Notes: generated by a model from the sequence alone, not told the origin. A stretch of 64,000 nt of DNA from Granulicella aggregans (GCF_014203275.1 NZ_JACHIP010000004.1:434001-498000); one strand, 5' to 3'. Shown: positions 53,091-62,997, counted from the stretch's first letter. A program made the numbers and translations.

Positions 53091-53544
53091 GACAGGCCTC
53101 CAAGTCGAAACAGAAATGTGAATGTAAAGATAATCTCATCCGAGCCACTCATTTTTTGTCGACAACCCCTTACGTTTGTCATTCCCGCAGGGAATCTGCT
53201 TTTGCTCTTACTTGCGCTCCTTCCATCAGCCTGTGATCCTGAGTTACATCAACCCTGTCATCCTGAGCGAAGTTCGTTGCGCCCTCGCGGCGAACGCAGT
53301 CGAAGGACCTGCTTTGCATTCCCTGCCACCAACGCTTGCCCCACCACCTCAGAGTCCCAAGGCCAACCATCCCTTTGAACCCGTCATCCTGAGCGCAGCG
53401 AAGGACCCCGGCACCGCGCACATCACCCATACCGTTCGCCCCTTTCCGCCACGGAACCCGCGGTCTTTCCTCACCCATACACTGCAGGAGTAAAGTCATC
53501 TAACCGCCACGGAGACCATTCTCTTGATCCAAAGTTCGAACCCC
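53091..53544 (+). other. Intergenic region with several dispersed repeats
   Basis: This 454-base stretch has no gene I can support. It contains TGTCATTCCCGCAGGGAATC (53175-53206), a GTCATC-type copy with GCGCCCTCGCGGCGAACGCA (53256-53319), and a short GTCATCCTGAGCGCAGCGAA copy (53381-53410). A TTG at 53524 could extend the next gene by seven codons. Confidence 0.7.
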
Positions 53545-54393
53545 ATGACCCGCCGCCGCCTCATCCAGACCGCCGCCGCAACCGCCGCAACCCTCCCGCT
53601 GAACCCGCTAGCCGCCCACGCCGAGAAGCCCCGTCACAACCGCATCCATCAATCCGTCTCCCGCTGGTGCTACCAGAAGATCCCTCTCGACACCCTCTGC
53701 ACCGCAGCCGCAGCCATGGGCCTCAAAGGCATAGACCTCCTCAACCTCGACGAGTGGGAGATCCCCAAGCGCTACGGCCTCATCTGCACCATGGGCTACG
53801 CAGGTGGCGGAGAGATCAACCAGGCCCTTAACCGCGTCGAGAACCACGCCGCCATCGAAGCCGCCTTCCGCAAGAACATCCCGCTGGCCGCAAAGGCAGG
53901 CGTCCCCAACGTCATCACCTTCTCCGGCCTACGTGCAGGCCTGTCCGACGATGAAGGCGCGCGCAACACCGTCGCTGGTCTCAAGCGCCTCAAGCCCATC
54001 GCCGAAGACAACGGCGTCACTATCAACATGGAGTTGCTCAACAGCAAGCGCGACCACCATGACTACATGTGCGACCACACCGCCTGGGGCGTCCGCGTCT
54101 GCGAAGAGGTAGGATCTCCGCGCATTAAGCTGCTCTACGACATCTACCACATGCAGATCATGGAAGGTGACCTCATCGCCACCATCCGCACCAACCATCA
54201 ATGGCTGGGCCATTACCACACGGGCGGTGTCCCCGGCCGCCACGAACTCGACGACACCCAGGAAGTCCAGTGGGCCGCCGTCATGCGCGCCATCGCAGAC
54301 ACAGGCTTCACCGGCTACGTAGCCCACGAGTTCGTCCCCACCCGCGACCCGCTCACCTCGCTCCGTCAGGCCGTCGACCTCTGCGACGTGTGA
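53545..54393 (+). CDS. Tat-exported TIM-barrel protein, hydroxypyruvate isomerase-like
   Basis: The protein is 282 aa from MTRRRLIQTAAATAATLPLN, a clear Tat signal. The mature domain fits the AP-endonuclease 2 TIM-barrel superfamily: SRWCYQKIPLDTLCTAAAAM, VPNVITFSGLR, INMELLNSK, KLLYDIYHMQIMEGD with likely metal ligands, GHYHTGGVPGRHEL, and YVAHEFVPTRDP. The closest described enzymes are hydroxypyruvate isomerases and sugar isomerases. An exported form is common in this phylum and unexplained. It precedes the phospholipase gene, another Tat substrate, by 145 bases. Confidence 0.87.
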   Translation: MTRRRLIQTAAATAATLPLNPLAAHAEKPRHNRIHQSVSRWCYQKIPLDTLCTAAAAMGLKGIDLLNLDEWEIPKRYGLICTMGYAGGGEINQALNRVENHAAIEAAFRKNIPLAAKAGVPNVITFSGLRAGLSDDEGARNTVAGLKRLKPIAEDNGVTINMELLNSKRDHHDYMCDHTAWGVRVCEEVGSPRIKLLYDIYHMQIMEGDLIATIRTNHQWLGHYHTGGVPGRHELDDTQEVQWAAVMRAIADTGFTGYVAHEFVPTRDPLTSLRQAVDLCDV

Positions 54394-54538
54394 CCTTGCG
54401 CGACAAGAAGTGGCGCGCTGTATCAGCCGGAACAAATCAAACCCATGCTTGCGTTGATCCAGTCCAAAGCCGCAAACATAAACCTTCCCGCAACCATCTG
54501 TGGCTCCTCGCCCGCTAAACTAGCGGCTGAGGTAACCG

Positions 54539-56680
54539 ATGCCCGTCAACAACCGACGTGAGTTCTTGAAGATGTCAGCCTCTTCCATGGGGCTCAGCAT
54601 GCTGTCTCCCAGCATCGCCCGCGCGCTCAACATTCCTGCGAAGCGCGTCACCGGCACCATTCAGGATGTTCAGCACGTCGTCATCCTCATGCAGGAGAAC
54701 CGGTCCTTCGATCACTACTTCGGCAGCCTGCGCGGCGTGCGCGGCTTCGCCGATCCACGTCCGGCCAGGATGCCCGGCGGCAACTCCGTCTGGCACCAGC
54801 CCGTCGCGACCAACTTCACCAAGCACTATCAAGCCCGCGGCCTCACTCCCGGTGTCGAGCACGTCCTGCCCTTCTACCTGAACCCCCGCCTCACCACCGA
54901 GTACCAAGCCGGCACGGATCATGGCTGGAGCAGCGGCCACCAGGCATGGAACAACGGCCACTGGAACCGCTGGGTCAACGCCAAGCAGGACACCCTCACC
55001 ATGGGCCACCTCAAGCGCGAGGACGTCAGCTTCCACTACGCTCTGGCCGACGCCTTTACGGTCTGCGACTCCTACTTCTGCTCCATCCACGCCAATACCG
55101 CACCCAACCGTATCGCCCTTTGGAGCGGCACCATCGACCCAGCCAATCGCTTGGGAGTGAAGCCCAACGGCCCGGGCATCGAAGAACGCGGCGAGAAGAA
55201 CGGATACACCTGGACGACCTATCCCGAGCGTCTGGAGAAGGCTAACGTCTCCTGGAAGGTCTACCAGGGCGGCAGCGGCGAACCCGGCACTCCCACCGAC
55301 AACTACACCGACAACTCGCTCGAATTCTTCTCCAACTTCCAGGTCGCCGAAGGAGCGAAGCCCGATAGCTCCCTCGTCCAGAAAGGCGTCTCGACCAACA
55401 CCCTGCGCGACTTCCGCAACGACGTCGTCACTGGCCACCTTCCGCAAGTCTCGTGGATCGTAGCGCCCTATAAGTACTGCGAGCACCCGGAGGCCTCCCC
55501 AACCGACGGAGCTCACTACATCAGCCTCGTCCTCGACGCTCTGACCGCATCGCCGGAGGTCTGGAGCAACACTGTCTTTCTCATCAACTACGACGAGAAC
55601 GACGGCCTCTTCGATCACGTGGTTCCACCGATGCCTCCCGTCCCCGCAGGCAGAAACAAGAACGGCCTGGTCTCAGCAGGCTTGACCGAGAGTCTCCGCG
55701 ACGAGCTTCTCGATGTCGACCATATCGACCACACCTTCGATTCGAAGCTGCCGGAAGCCGACCTAGCCGGCCTGCAACCAGTCGGCCTTGGGCCGCGCGT
55801 CCCCATGCTCGTCATCTCCCCGTGGAGCACTGGCGGATGGGTCTGCTCGCAGGTCTTCGATCACACCTCGGTTCTGCAGTTTCTCGAGGCGCGCTTCGGG
55901 GTGAGCGAGCCCAACATCAGCCAGTGGCGGCGTTCCGTCTGCGGCGACCTGACCTCCGCATTTGACTTCACTCACAAGCCCGCAACCGGACGCGTCTTCT
56001 CGCTTAAGCCGCCGCAGGCCGTGCTCTCACAGCATCAGCCTTACCAGGTGCCGGTGGTTCAAGCCATGCCAGAGCAGGAGCCCGGAGTCCGTCCCGCCCG
56101 CGCTCTCCCATACGAGTTCTACGTAGATTGCCAGGTGGACCACTCCGCCCGCTCGGTCGAGCTCTCACTCGTCAATCAAGGCAAGGCAGGCGCAGCCTTT
56201 TACGTCTATCGCGAAGACCAGCCAAATCAGGAGCCACGCCGTTACACCGTCGCATCTGGCGACACACTCTCCGACCTCTGGACTACTGCGGTAGACGCGC
56301 CCTATTGCCTCATCGTTCAAGGTCCCAACGGAGCTCATTGCGAGGCCTCAGGTTCGCACGAGTCTGGCACCGAATTGGAGGCGAAGCTACGCGGCGTGCA
56401 TGGCAAACGGTCATGTACGGTCGCCCTCGAGAACAAGGGGTCGCAGCCTGCCGTGGTCACCATCCACGATCGCTATGGGAAGGCAGCGCCACGCACTCTT
56501 ACCCTGCAGCCTCATCAATCGCTCGACATCCCGCACGACGCCTCAGCCAGCCAGGGCTGGTTCGATCTATCAGTCACAGTACAAACCGAACCCGGTCTTC
56601 TTAGGCGATTCGCAGGCCATATCGAGGACGGCAGACCGTCGTCAAGCGATCCCGGATACGGAGACACCCGCCTCGCCTGA
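54539..56680 (+). CDS. Phospholipase C, phosphocholine-specific, Tat-exported
   Basis: This 713-aa protein starts with a Tat signal (NNRREFLKMSASSMGLSMLS). The phosphoesterase domain (about 40-450) begins VQHVVILMQENRSFDHYFGS, the family signature with the metal-binding Glu-Asn, and continues with LINYDENDGLFDHVVPP and VPMLVISPWSTGGWVCSQVF. Two C-terminal DUF756-like beta domains follow (from about residue 530: PYEFYVDCQVDHSARSVELS, and KRSCTVALENKGSQPAVVTI). It should cleave phosphatidylcholine or sphingomyelin-type lipids outside the cytoplasm. GAGG sits about 6 bases before the ATG. Confidence 0.92.
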   Translation: MPVNNRREFLKMSASSMGLSMLSPSIARALNIPAKRVTGTIQDVQHVVILMQENRSFDHYFGSLRGVRGFADPRPARMPGGNSVWHQPVATNFTKHYQARGLTPGVEHVLPFYLNPRLTTEYQAGTDHGWSSGHQAWNNGHWNRWVNAKQDTLTMGHLKREDVSFHYALADAFTVCDSYFCSIHANTAPNRIALWSGTIDPANRLGVKPNGPGIEERGEKNGYTWTTYPERLEKANVSWKVYQGGSGEPGTPTDNYTDNSLEFFSNFQVAEGAKPDSSLVQKGVSTNTLRDFRNDVVTGHLPQVSWIVAPYKYCEHPEASPTDGAHYISLVLDALTASPEVWSNTVFLINYDENDGLFDHVVPPMPPVPAGRNKNGLVSAGLTESLRDELLDVDHIDHTFDSKLPEADLAGLQPVGLGPRVPMLVISPWSTGGWVCSQVFDHTSVLQFLEARFGVSEPNISQWRRSVCGDLTSAFDFTHKPATGRVFSLKPPQAVLSQHQPYQVPVVQAMPEQEPGVRPARALPYEFYVDCQVDHSARSVELSLVNQGKAGAAFYVYREDQPNQEPRRYTVASGDTLSDLWTTAVDAPYCLIVQGPNGAHCEASGSHESGTELEAKLRGVHGKRSCTVALENKGSQPAVVTIHDRYGKAAPRTLTLQPHQSLDIPHDASASQGWFDLSVTVQTEPGLLRRFAGHIEDGRPSSSDPGYGDTRLA

Positions 56681-56725
56681 GGCCCAGGTTCAGTGAAATA
56701 GGATTTGAGAGGGAAGGGAAGGAAT

Positions 56726-56802
56726 TGGTCGGGGCGGAGAGATTCGAACTCCCGACCCTCTGCTCCCAAAGCAGATGCGCTACCAGGCTGCGCTACGCCC
56801 CG
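56726..56802 (-). tRNA. tRNA-Pro (TGG anticodon)
   Basis: The minus strand gives acceptor CGGGGCG/CGCCCCG, D arm GCGC/GCGC, anticodon stem TCTGC/GCAGA with loop TTTGGGA (anticodon TGG), a T arm TCGGGAGTTCGAATCTC.., A73 and an encoded CCA. The cloverleaf is regular. Confidence 0.93.
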
Positions 56803-56872
56803 ACACTCTTCTAGGATAGCGTATTTCCAGCCAATTTCCGCCGCTTGTTTTGCACTCCCGGCGACGGCAACC

Positions 56873-57379
56873 CTAGCGGTGCATTCCCGACAACACCATC
56901 ATGCTGATCAGCTTCGCCATGAGGAAGACCGGGATCATCGTCAGCGCCAGCATGAAGAGGCCGATCGCTCCGAAGAAGAGCCAGTCGCGGGTGGTGTCAC
57001 GCGGCACCATCTGCAGGCTTCCCGCAAGCAAGGCGTAGTTCCGGCGGTTGGCCTTGAAGGCGATGTCAAAGATGTCGCCAACGAAGGGGATCATTCCGAC
57101 CACCACCTCGATGGCGACGTTCGCCACCATGCGGGCAATGGTGACGTTCGGCACCCCGTTAAGCCACGCCGCCAGTACGATCACGCACGAAATCACCCCG
57201 CCCAGCACATCGCCGACGCCCGGGATCAGCCCGATAATGCCAGCGATCCCGAAGCGTACCGACGTTCCCGGAATCCGGAAATAGTCATCGAGAAGGTGAG
57301 CCAGCAGATCAATGTGCTGATTCAGTCGACTTGATGAAGGTGGCGAGATCGTCGTGGAACTGGTGGAGGATGTTGTCAT
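56873..57379 (-). CDS. DUF4112 membrane protein
   Basis: This 168-aa protein begins with a Ser/Thr-rich stretch (MTTSSTSSTTISPPSSSR), then the DUF4112 domain: LAHLLDDYFRIPGTSVRFGI, IGLIPGVGDVLGGVISCVIV, and AIEVVVGMIPFVGDIFDIAF, the two GxxPxVGD hairpins. Two or three membrane segments are likely. Its first 71 bases overlap the end of the S10 gene in another frame; the Ser/Thr-rich part falls in that overlap, and no later ATG, GTG or TTG exists before the domain. Confidence 0.85.
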   Translation of the reverse strand: MTTSSTSSTTISPPSSSRLNQHIDLLAHLLDDYFRIPGTSVRFGIAGIIGLIPGVGDVLGGVISCVIVLAAWLNGVPNVTIARMVANVAIEVVVGMIPFVGDIFDIAFKANRRNYALLAGSLQMVPRDTTRDWLFFGAIGLFMLALTMIPVFLMAKLISMMVLSGMHR

Positions 57380-58985
57380 TGACGTAGATCATATGCCCGG
57401 CCTGGTAGTAGTGGTAGCTGATGTTGGCCTGCAGCTTCTGCGGAATGGGCAGGTGGTGCATCTCGTACTTGCCTTCGAAGTACGGCGTTGCCAGGTCGTA
57501 GTAGCCGCCGGCAAGGAAGACCTTCGTCTTGGGATTGGACTTCATCGTGTAGGCGAGGTCGGGCATAACGTTGGTTCCACCCTCACCCGAACCGATGGGA
57601 GGTCCGCCTGGAGCCTGGTGGCGGAGGTCCCACTGGAAGTCGGAGTCCATGTAAGCACCGGGCTTGTAAGTCCAGTCCTTGCCGAACTTCAGCTCGTTGC
57701 GCATGTAAGCGTTGATCGCCGTCATATATGCGGAGCTGATGGCGTTGCTCTGGGGATCGTAGTCGGCACTCTCGCTCAGCGGGTCGATATCCGGGCCCTT
57801 GTAGCGGGAGTCGAGACGACCGGTGGTTGTGTCCTGATCGGTCTGGAGCTCCTTTGAGAACATGCCGCCGGAGACGCGAAGATTTGCCTTCAGCAGATAC
57901 GCAACGGGGAGGCCAGTGTAGCCGTGAAGCTTCTCTGCCATGGCCTGCTTCTGCGCGTCGGTGAGGTCGGAACCTTGCAGGAGTGCGGTCATGTACTCGC
58001 CAAGAGCGAACTTCTCCACTTCGGCAAGGAACGGCTCGAGCGCCGCAGGCTGCGTGGGCAGCTTGTGGTGGTAATACGCCGTCGCCGCAAAGGTGGGCAG
58101 CCCAAGAGCGTAGGCCTGGTCGACGCCTGGGTTCAGGACGGGGCCGTCAATGCTGTTGTCGAAACTGAGGATGGCCGAGAGCAGCACGATGCCATTTAGG
58201 TCGATGTTCTGCAGGTCGGCGCTCAGCACGGCCGAACGCGGCGTTCCGTAGCTCTCGCCGAAGAGATACTTGGGCGAGTTCCAGCGATCGTACTTCGTCA
58301 GGAAGCGACGAATGAAGCGCTCGAAGGCGTGCGCGTCCGGGTCGGTGCCCCAGAAAGCCTTCTCCTTGTCCTTGCCGAATATGCGGCTGAAGCCGGTACC
58401 TGGCGCGTCGATGAAGACGAGGTCGCTGACGTCGAGCAGGGTGTAAGTGTTGTTGACGATCTTGTAGGGAGCTGCAGCGTCATGTTCGGTATCGGTGGTG
58501 ATCACGCGGCGAGGGCCGAAGGAACCCATGTGCAGCCACATCGTGGCGGAGCCGGGGCCGCCGTTGTAGAGGAAAGTGACGGGGCGGTTCTCGCCATTGG
58601 CGTCCTTCTTGAAGTAAGCCGTGTAGAAGATGCGCGCGGTGGCAGGAGCGTCCTCAGGCTTGTCCTTGTCGGGAGCCTTTTCGCCGGAGTCAGGCAGCAG
58701 CTTGCCGTCGAGGCCGAGCGTGGCGTCCTGCTGGTCGGTCGCACCTACTGTCAGCGTTCCAGCAACGGCGCGATAGTTGACTGTTCCACCCGCGGCGAGC
58801 GTCACCGAACCTTCGGTGGTCGAGTCCTGGACGATAGCAGCGTCTTTGTCGGCGGGAGTTCCCGAAACCACAACCTTCTCGTCCTTCTTGTCCGACTTCT
58901 TGTCTTCGGCGGACGCCATTAGGACGGTGCTCGTAAGAACTGCGGCTGCGACCAGACTGCCGACGGAACGTGACCACTTGCTCAT
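57309..58985 (-). CDS. Secreted S10-type serine carboxypeptidase
   Basis: The protein is 558 aa from MSKWSRSVGSLVAAAVLTST at 58985 (AGGAGAG 8 bases upstream), with a signal peptide ending near MASAED. The alpha/beta-hydrolase domain has FLYNGGPGSATMWLHMGSFG (oxyanion NGGPG), the nucleophile in LFGESYGTPRSA, the Asp in GGYYDLATP, and the His in YQAGHMIYV, the S10 order. A Lys/Asp-rich linker follows the signal. It likely removes C-terminal residues from peptides in the periplasm. Confidence 0.9.
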   Translation of the reverse strand: MSKWSRSVGSLVAAAVLTSTVLMASAEDKKSDKKDEKVVVSGTPADKDAAIVQDSTTEGSVTLAAGGTVNYRAVAGTLTVGATDQQDATLGLDGKLLPDSGEKAPDKDKPEDAPATARIFYTAYFKKDANGENRPVTFLYNGGPGSATMWLHMGSFGPRRVITTDTEHDAAAPYKIVNNTYTLLDVSDLVFIDAPGTGFSRIFGKDKEKAFWGTDPDAHAFERFIRRFLTKYDRWNSPKYLFGESYGTPRSAVLSADLQNIDLNGIVLLSAILSFDNSIDGPVLNPGVDQAYALGLPTFAATAYYHHKLPTQPAALEPFLAEVEKFALGEYMTALLQGSDLTDAQKQAMAEKLHGYTGLPVAYLLKANLRVSGGMFSKELQTDQDTTTGRLDSRYKGPDIDPLSESADYDPQSNAISSAYMTAINAYMRNELKFGKDWTYKPGAYMDSDFQWDLRHQAPGGPPIGSGEGGTNVMPDLAYTMKSNPKTKVFLAGGYYDLATPYFEGKYEMHHLPIPQKLQANISYHYYQAGHMIYVNDNILHQFHDDLATFIKSTESAH

Positions 58986-59111
58986 CGTTGACTCTCTCCT
59001 GAAACCCATCACTGTGCTGGCCTGGCGGCCTGACTTGGGTTGAAGTCTGAAGAGTAACAAATCCGGCGGAGACAGTTGTCTTAGATCTGTTTAGGGACAG
59101 TGAGGCGCTGG

Positions 59112-62100
59112 CTATTGGAGTTGAACCTGCGGGGATGTTCCGGGACTCCAGGCGTAGCTGTTGCCGCCGCCGCGCTTGGCTTCGTAGAGAGCTAGATCGG
59201 CCGTCTTATAGAGCCTGTCCTGGGTCTTCCCGTCAGCCGGATAGAGAGCGACTCCAATGCTGGGAGAGGTCCTGAGCTCGGCGCCCCGGAAGAGGATTGG
59301 CTCGGCGAAGCTCTCGACGATCTTCTGGCAGACCATCTCGGTGGCCTCCGCGTCGGGAGACTGGCCGAGGACAAGCCCGTACTCGTCGCCACCTAGACGC
59401 GCCAGGCAGTCGGACTCTCGAACCACTGCACTCATGCGAACGGCCATCTCTTTCAGAACGGCGTCGCCGGCGTCGTGGCCGTAGGTGTCGTTGATGCTCT
59501 TGAAGTCGTCGAAGTCCATCAGAAGCAGAGCGAACGTTCCCTGCTGACGGCGCTTCAGCGCGAGCAGGCGGCGGAAGTGTTCGGTGAACATGCGCCTGTT
59601 GGGCAGACCGGTCAGGCTGTCCGTGTAGGCCATGTGCTCGAGCTTTTGCTGGCTCTGCTTCAGCTCCACCGTCTTCTGTTCAAGCTCTGCGGTGCGCAGC
59701 GCGACCTGGCGTTCCAGCTCTCGCTGCTGGCGGCGCATATAAGCGGTCGCGAGCAGGAAGATGCCAAAAAGGCAAAGCAGGATTACGACAGCCGCCAGGA
59801 TACGGAACCAGGCCTTCTGATACCAGGTGGGAAGGACGAGAATGTTGATGCGCCTTGCGGGCGACCAGACGCCGTCACGGTTCGATCCGCGCAGCAGCAG
59901 TGTGAATCGGCCCGGAGGGAGATTCGTGTAACGGAGTACTCGGCGGGTCGGGTCGGCCGGGATCCAATCATGATCGAATCCCTCCATCTTGTACTCGTAG
60001 CGATTGCGTTCTGGCGCCGTGTAGTCAAGCGACGCAAACTCGACGGTCAGGTTGTTCTGGTCTGCCGGAATCCACACCGGGGCTTCGCTGGGCCCGTTGT
60101 TGAAGCGGTACAGTGGAACGTCAACCTGCCCGATACGGGCCGACGTGACGACGATCGGGGGTTGGTAGATCCACGGCTTTACCAGCGATGGCCGCACTAC
60201 CGTCAGTCCGCCCGAGCCGCCGAAGAGCAGATCGCCGTTTGGTGTCTTGGCGCCGATGCCGTCCCAATAAGTAAGGATGTAGGCACCCTCAGCGCGGCCA
60301 AGCACCCGGATCTCGTAGCTGAAAGGATCGATGACCGCGAGGCCGCCATCGGTGCTCGCCCAGATCTTTCCATCGTCCGCCTCCAACAGCCGGTCGACGT
60401 TATCGTTCGGAAGACCATCAACGATCCGGTGGAATCTCGCCCTGCCCTGGGCGTCGATCCCTTGCAACAGGTCAATGCCTCCGGTAAAGGTTCCAACCCA
60501 CAGACGGCCCTTGCGGTCGATCAGAAGGGTCGAGATCATGCCCGCGCCCAGGCCCTGGGGATTCGCCTCATCGGCGGGAATGTTGTCGACATCGCCGGTC
60601 GCGGTATTGAGCCGGTTGAGTCCATTCAGCGTGCCTACCCACATCACGTCGCCGGTCCCGCGCAGCAGTACTCGAATTCTTGGGTCGGTAAGTGGCTTCT
60701 TGAGATGCGCGGGTACAGCAGGGCCGCTGCCTGAGGGATCGAAGGTCCACAGGCCATTCGTCCCGCCCAGCCACAGGAACTCGTGCCCCCGTGAGTCGTG
60801 ATCGGGAAGGACCTGGAAGAGTCCCTGCGCGGCCTCCGCGCCAATGGGAAGACGCGTGAGCCGGGGGTGGAAGAAGCGAGCGGCCCGAGCGGGGGCGTCC
60901 GGGGCGTTGACGTTGGGAATATCGGCATTTTCCGCAAGGTACAGGCCGTGCTGCGTGATGATGTAGACACCGCCGTTCGCCGATTCGCGAATAGCGCCCA
61001 TCGTGCCCGCGGGAAGCGCGTGGGCCGTCTCGGCCGGGGACGTTCCCGTGGCGTTAGGCAGCTGCGCGATCCTGCGTCCGGACGGCGAAAGAATGTCAAT
61101 TCCGTGCTTGCTGTAGCCGAGCCAGATACTCCCGTCTCGGCGCGGGAAGACGGAATAAACCTCCGGGTGGCGGAGAGCGACGTTGGGACTGTCGCCGCCG
61201 AGGAAGGTGGCAATCGCCCGGTGCGTCGTATCGATGTAGTTGACGCCGTGCCGAGTCCCGATCCACATGATTCCCTGGCTGTCGAGGAAGATCCCTTCTA
61301 TCCAATCGTCGGACAGGCTGGTCGGCTGCGTGGAGTCATGGCCCACATGGCGAACGGCCCAGGTCGCAGGCGTAACGATGAAGATCCCCTGGTCCTGAGT
61401 ACCGATCCATAGGTTTCCGTCATTGTCGGGCCTGATCGTCACGATATGGCTCGTGAACAGCGAACTCGGCAACGAGCGGTCGGCGGGGAGACGATAGGCT
61501 GTGGTCGCTTCGATGAAGGGTGCGGGGGATGACCCGCCGGCTTGATCCTTCGAAACCGCTCGCTCGAGGAGATAGATCCCGTGATCCGTACCTACCCACA
61601 GAGTTCCTGAGCTGTCCGCGAAGAGGGAGTCAATCGCGACTGCGTCCTGGCGACTTTCCGCCAGCTTGACTCGCTCGACCAGGTGGCCTTGTTCGGGGCC
61701 GGCGGGGCTGCGCAGCAAGCCCTGGTTGGTTCCGATCCACAAAGTCCCGTCAGTCGAGCGGAGAAGTGCCAGGACTGATCCCGTATCGATTGAGCTTCCC
61801 GCGCTGTTCGCCGCCCGCATGTGACTGTAGGTCGCGGTGGATGTATCGAAGCGATCAAGCCCGCTGCCGCTGCCGACCCATAGATTGCCTTGCCCATCGT
61901 CTTCGATAGCCAGGACATTCACTGGAGCCGGCCCATTCACGCTCTTTTGATAGCGGATAAAGTTGTCGTGATGCTGGTCGTAGCTGGCCAGGCCACCGGA
62001 GCTGGTGCCGACCCACAGAGTTCCCGAAGGATCGCGGTGAAGGACCTGCGTCAGGTTGTCGGGCAGGGAAGTGGGGTTGCCGAGCTGCGTCTTGTAGGTC

Positions 62101-62408
62101 CACAGGCGGTAGCCATCCCATCGCTGCAGCCCGCCCTGGCTTCCGATCCACAGGAAGCCGTCATTGGCCTCGGCGAAGGACGAGATGACCTGACTCGTAA
62201 GGCCGCTGCCTTCGGCGAGATGCTGAAAGATGTCGTCACCGGCCATGATGGCTGTGGGAGCAGGGGAGGTATGCGTAGGCTCCGCGTGCAGCGGAGTAAG
62301 GCTCGAAGTTGCGAACACGGTAAGCGAGAGCCAGACCACGATGCCCAGGGAGCGAAAAGCCTGGGCGCAGGCTCGCGTCAGTCCGCGGAGAATGACCTCT
62401 CGCGGCAT
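59112..62408 (-). CDS. Large membrane sensor: beta-propeller, Y_Y_Y, GGDEF domain
   Basis: The protein is 1098 aa from MPREVILRGLTRACAQAF at 62408, with GAGGG 9 bases upstream; an ATG at 62519 is possible. A signal segment (LGIVVWLSLTVFATSS) leads to two seven-bladed propeller regions made of reg_prop repeats (LWVGTSSGGL, LWIGTNQGLL, MWIGTRHGVN, LWVGTFTGGI), then a Y_Y_Y domain (YTAPERNRYEYKMEGFDHDW) and one transmembrane segment (ILAAVVILLCLFGIFLLATA). A coiled coil (RRQQRELERQVALRTAELEQ) joins this to a GGDEF domain at the C-terminus. The motif here is GGDEY (59379-59393) rather than GGDEF, with an RESD inhibitory site. It senses an outside ligand, possibly a polysaccharide fragment, and makes cyclic di-GMP, if active. 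Confidence 0.9.
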   Translation of the reverse strand: MPREVILRGLTRACAQAFRSLGIVVWLSLTVFATSSLTPLHAEPTHTSPAPTAIMAGDDIFQHLAEGSGLTSQVISSFAEANDGFLWIGSQGGLQRWDGYRLWTYKTQLGNPTSLPDNLTQVLHRDPSGTLWVGTSSGGLASYDQHHDNFIRYQKSVNGPAPVNVLAIEDDGQGNLWVGSGSGLDRFDTSTATYSHMRAANSAGSSIDTGSVLALLRSTDGTLWIGTNQGLLRSPAGPEQGHLVERVKLAESRQDAVAIDSLFADSSGTLWVGTDHGIYLLERAVSKDQAGGSSPAPFIEATTAYRLPADRSLPSSLFTSHIVTIRPDNDGNLWIGTQDQGIFIVTPATWAVRHVGHDSTQPTSLSDDWIEGIFLDSQGIMWIGTRHGVNYIDTTHRAIATFLGGDSPNVALRHPEVYSVFPRRDGSIWLGYSKHGIDILSPSGRRIAQLPNATGTSPAETAHALPAGTMGAIRESANGGVYIITQHGLYLAENADIPNVNAPDAPARAARFFHPRLTRLPIGAEAAQGLFQVLPDHDSRGHEFLWLGGTNGLWTFDPSGSGPAVPAHLKKPLTDPRIRVLLRGTGDVMWVGTLNGLNRLNTATGDVDNIPADEANPQGLGAGMISTLLIDRKGRLWVGTFTGGIDLLQGIDAQGRARFHRIVDGLPNDNVDRLLEADDGKIWASTDGGLAVIDPFSYEIRVLGRAEGAYILTYWDGIGAKTPNGDLLFGGSGGLTVVRPSLVKPWIYQPPIVVTSARIGQVDVPLYRFNNGPSEAPVWIPADQNNLTVEFASLDYTAPERNRYEYKMEGFDHDWIPADPTRRVLRYTNLPPGRFTLLLRGSNRDGVWSPARRINILVLPTWYQKAWFRILAAVVILLCLFGIFLLATAYMRRQQRELERQVALRTAELEQKTVELKQSQQKLEHMAYTDSLTGLPNRRMFTEHFRRLLALKRRQQGTFALLLMDFDDFKSINDTYGHDAGDAVLKEMAVRMSAVVRESDCLARLGGDEYGLVLGQSPDAEATEMVCQKIVESFAEPILFRGAELRTSPSIGVALYPADGKTQDRLYKTADLALYEAKRGGGNSYAWSPGTSPQVQLQ

Positions 62409-62997
62409 GGCCAGACTGCCCTCACTTGTTTCCCGTTGTGGCGCGATCACGATCCGGTTCCTTTGGGATCTTTGCTTGATGGAGTGTCTGTCGGATTTCT
62501 CTGAGGTTCGGGCGTCCATTGCAGAGTTGCCCGATCCAAAGACTGCGGTGAGCTACGAAGTTAGAAATGCTCTTCAAAAGAGCCCGCCGCTATCTATCGA
62601 ATCAGTTTGACGCTTTTTGAGCTGGACTTGATTGCTTTCGCATTGTGAACTGCGATGGGACGTAGTTCGAATCTTCGTTACTCCGTAAATTCATGGTGAA
62701 TCTTGTCGTCTGGGGCGGCTGGCCGCAGGGATTACGCTTCTAAGTCGCGTGACATGAGCATCGCGGTTGAGCGCTGCCTTGCGCTATGCCACGTCTGACT
62801 GCCAGGTATCAACCAGAAGTTGCAGTTATCGATTACGTTAGGGGTAATCTCGCTAGCTTCGGCTCATGATAACGATGTCATTTCTGAGTGGCGCATCTTC
62901 TCCGCTCGTTCTGCGCCCCAAGTTAAGACTTGAGCAGCCGGCTCACGGTCTCTGGTTCGTACATAGATTGGTACATACCATCGGGTGCTTTAGCGGG
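62409..62997. other. Long intergenic stretch without a supported gene
   Basis: In 589 bases I find no protein gene with coding-like composition. It has a tandem pair TCGTACATAGAT / TGGTACATACC at 62956-62979 and a small hairpin AGCGC-TGCCTT-GCGCT at 62770-62785. A small RNA or leader could lie here, but there is no direct evidence. Confidence 0.5.

Noticed and set aside
59475..60734. 419-aa open frame on the plus strand
   Set aside because: It is antisense to the propeller-GGDEF gene, whose repeats and motifs are clear; its own product has no protein-like pattern.
62409..62997. A gene or riboswitch in the 589-base gap before dut
   Set aside because: No frame shows coding bias, and I cannot match any riboswitch core by eye.
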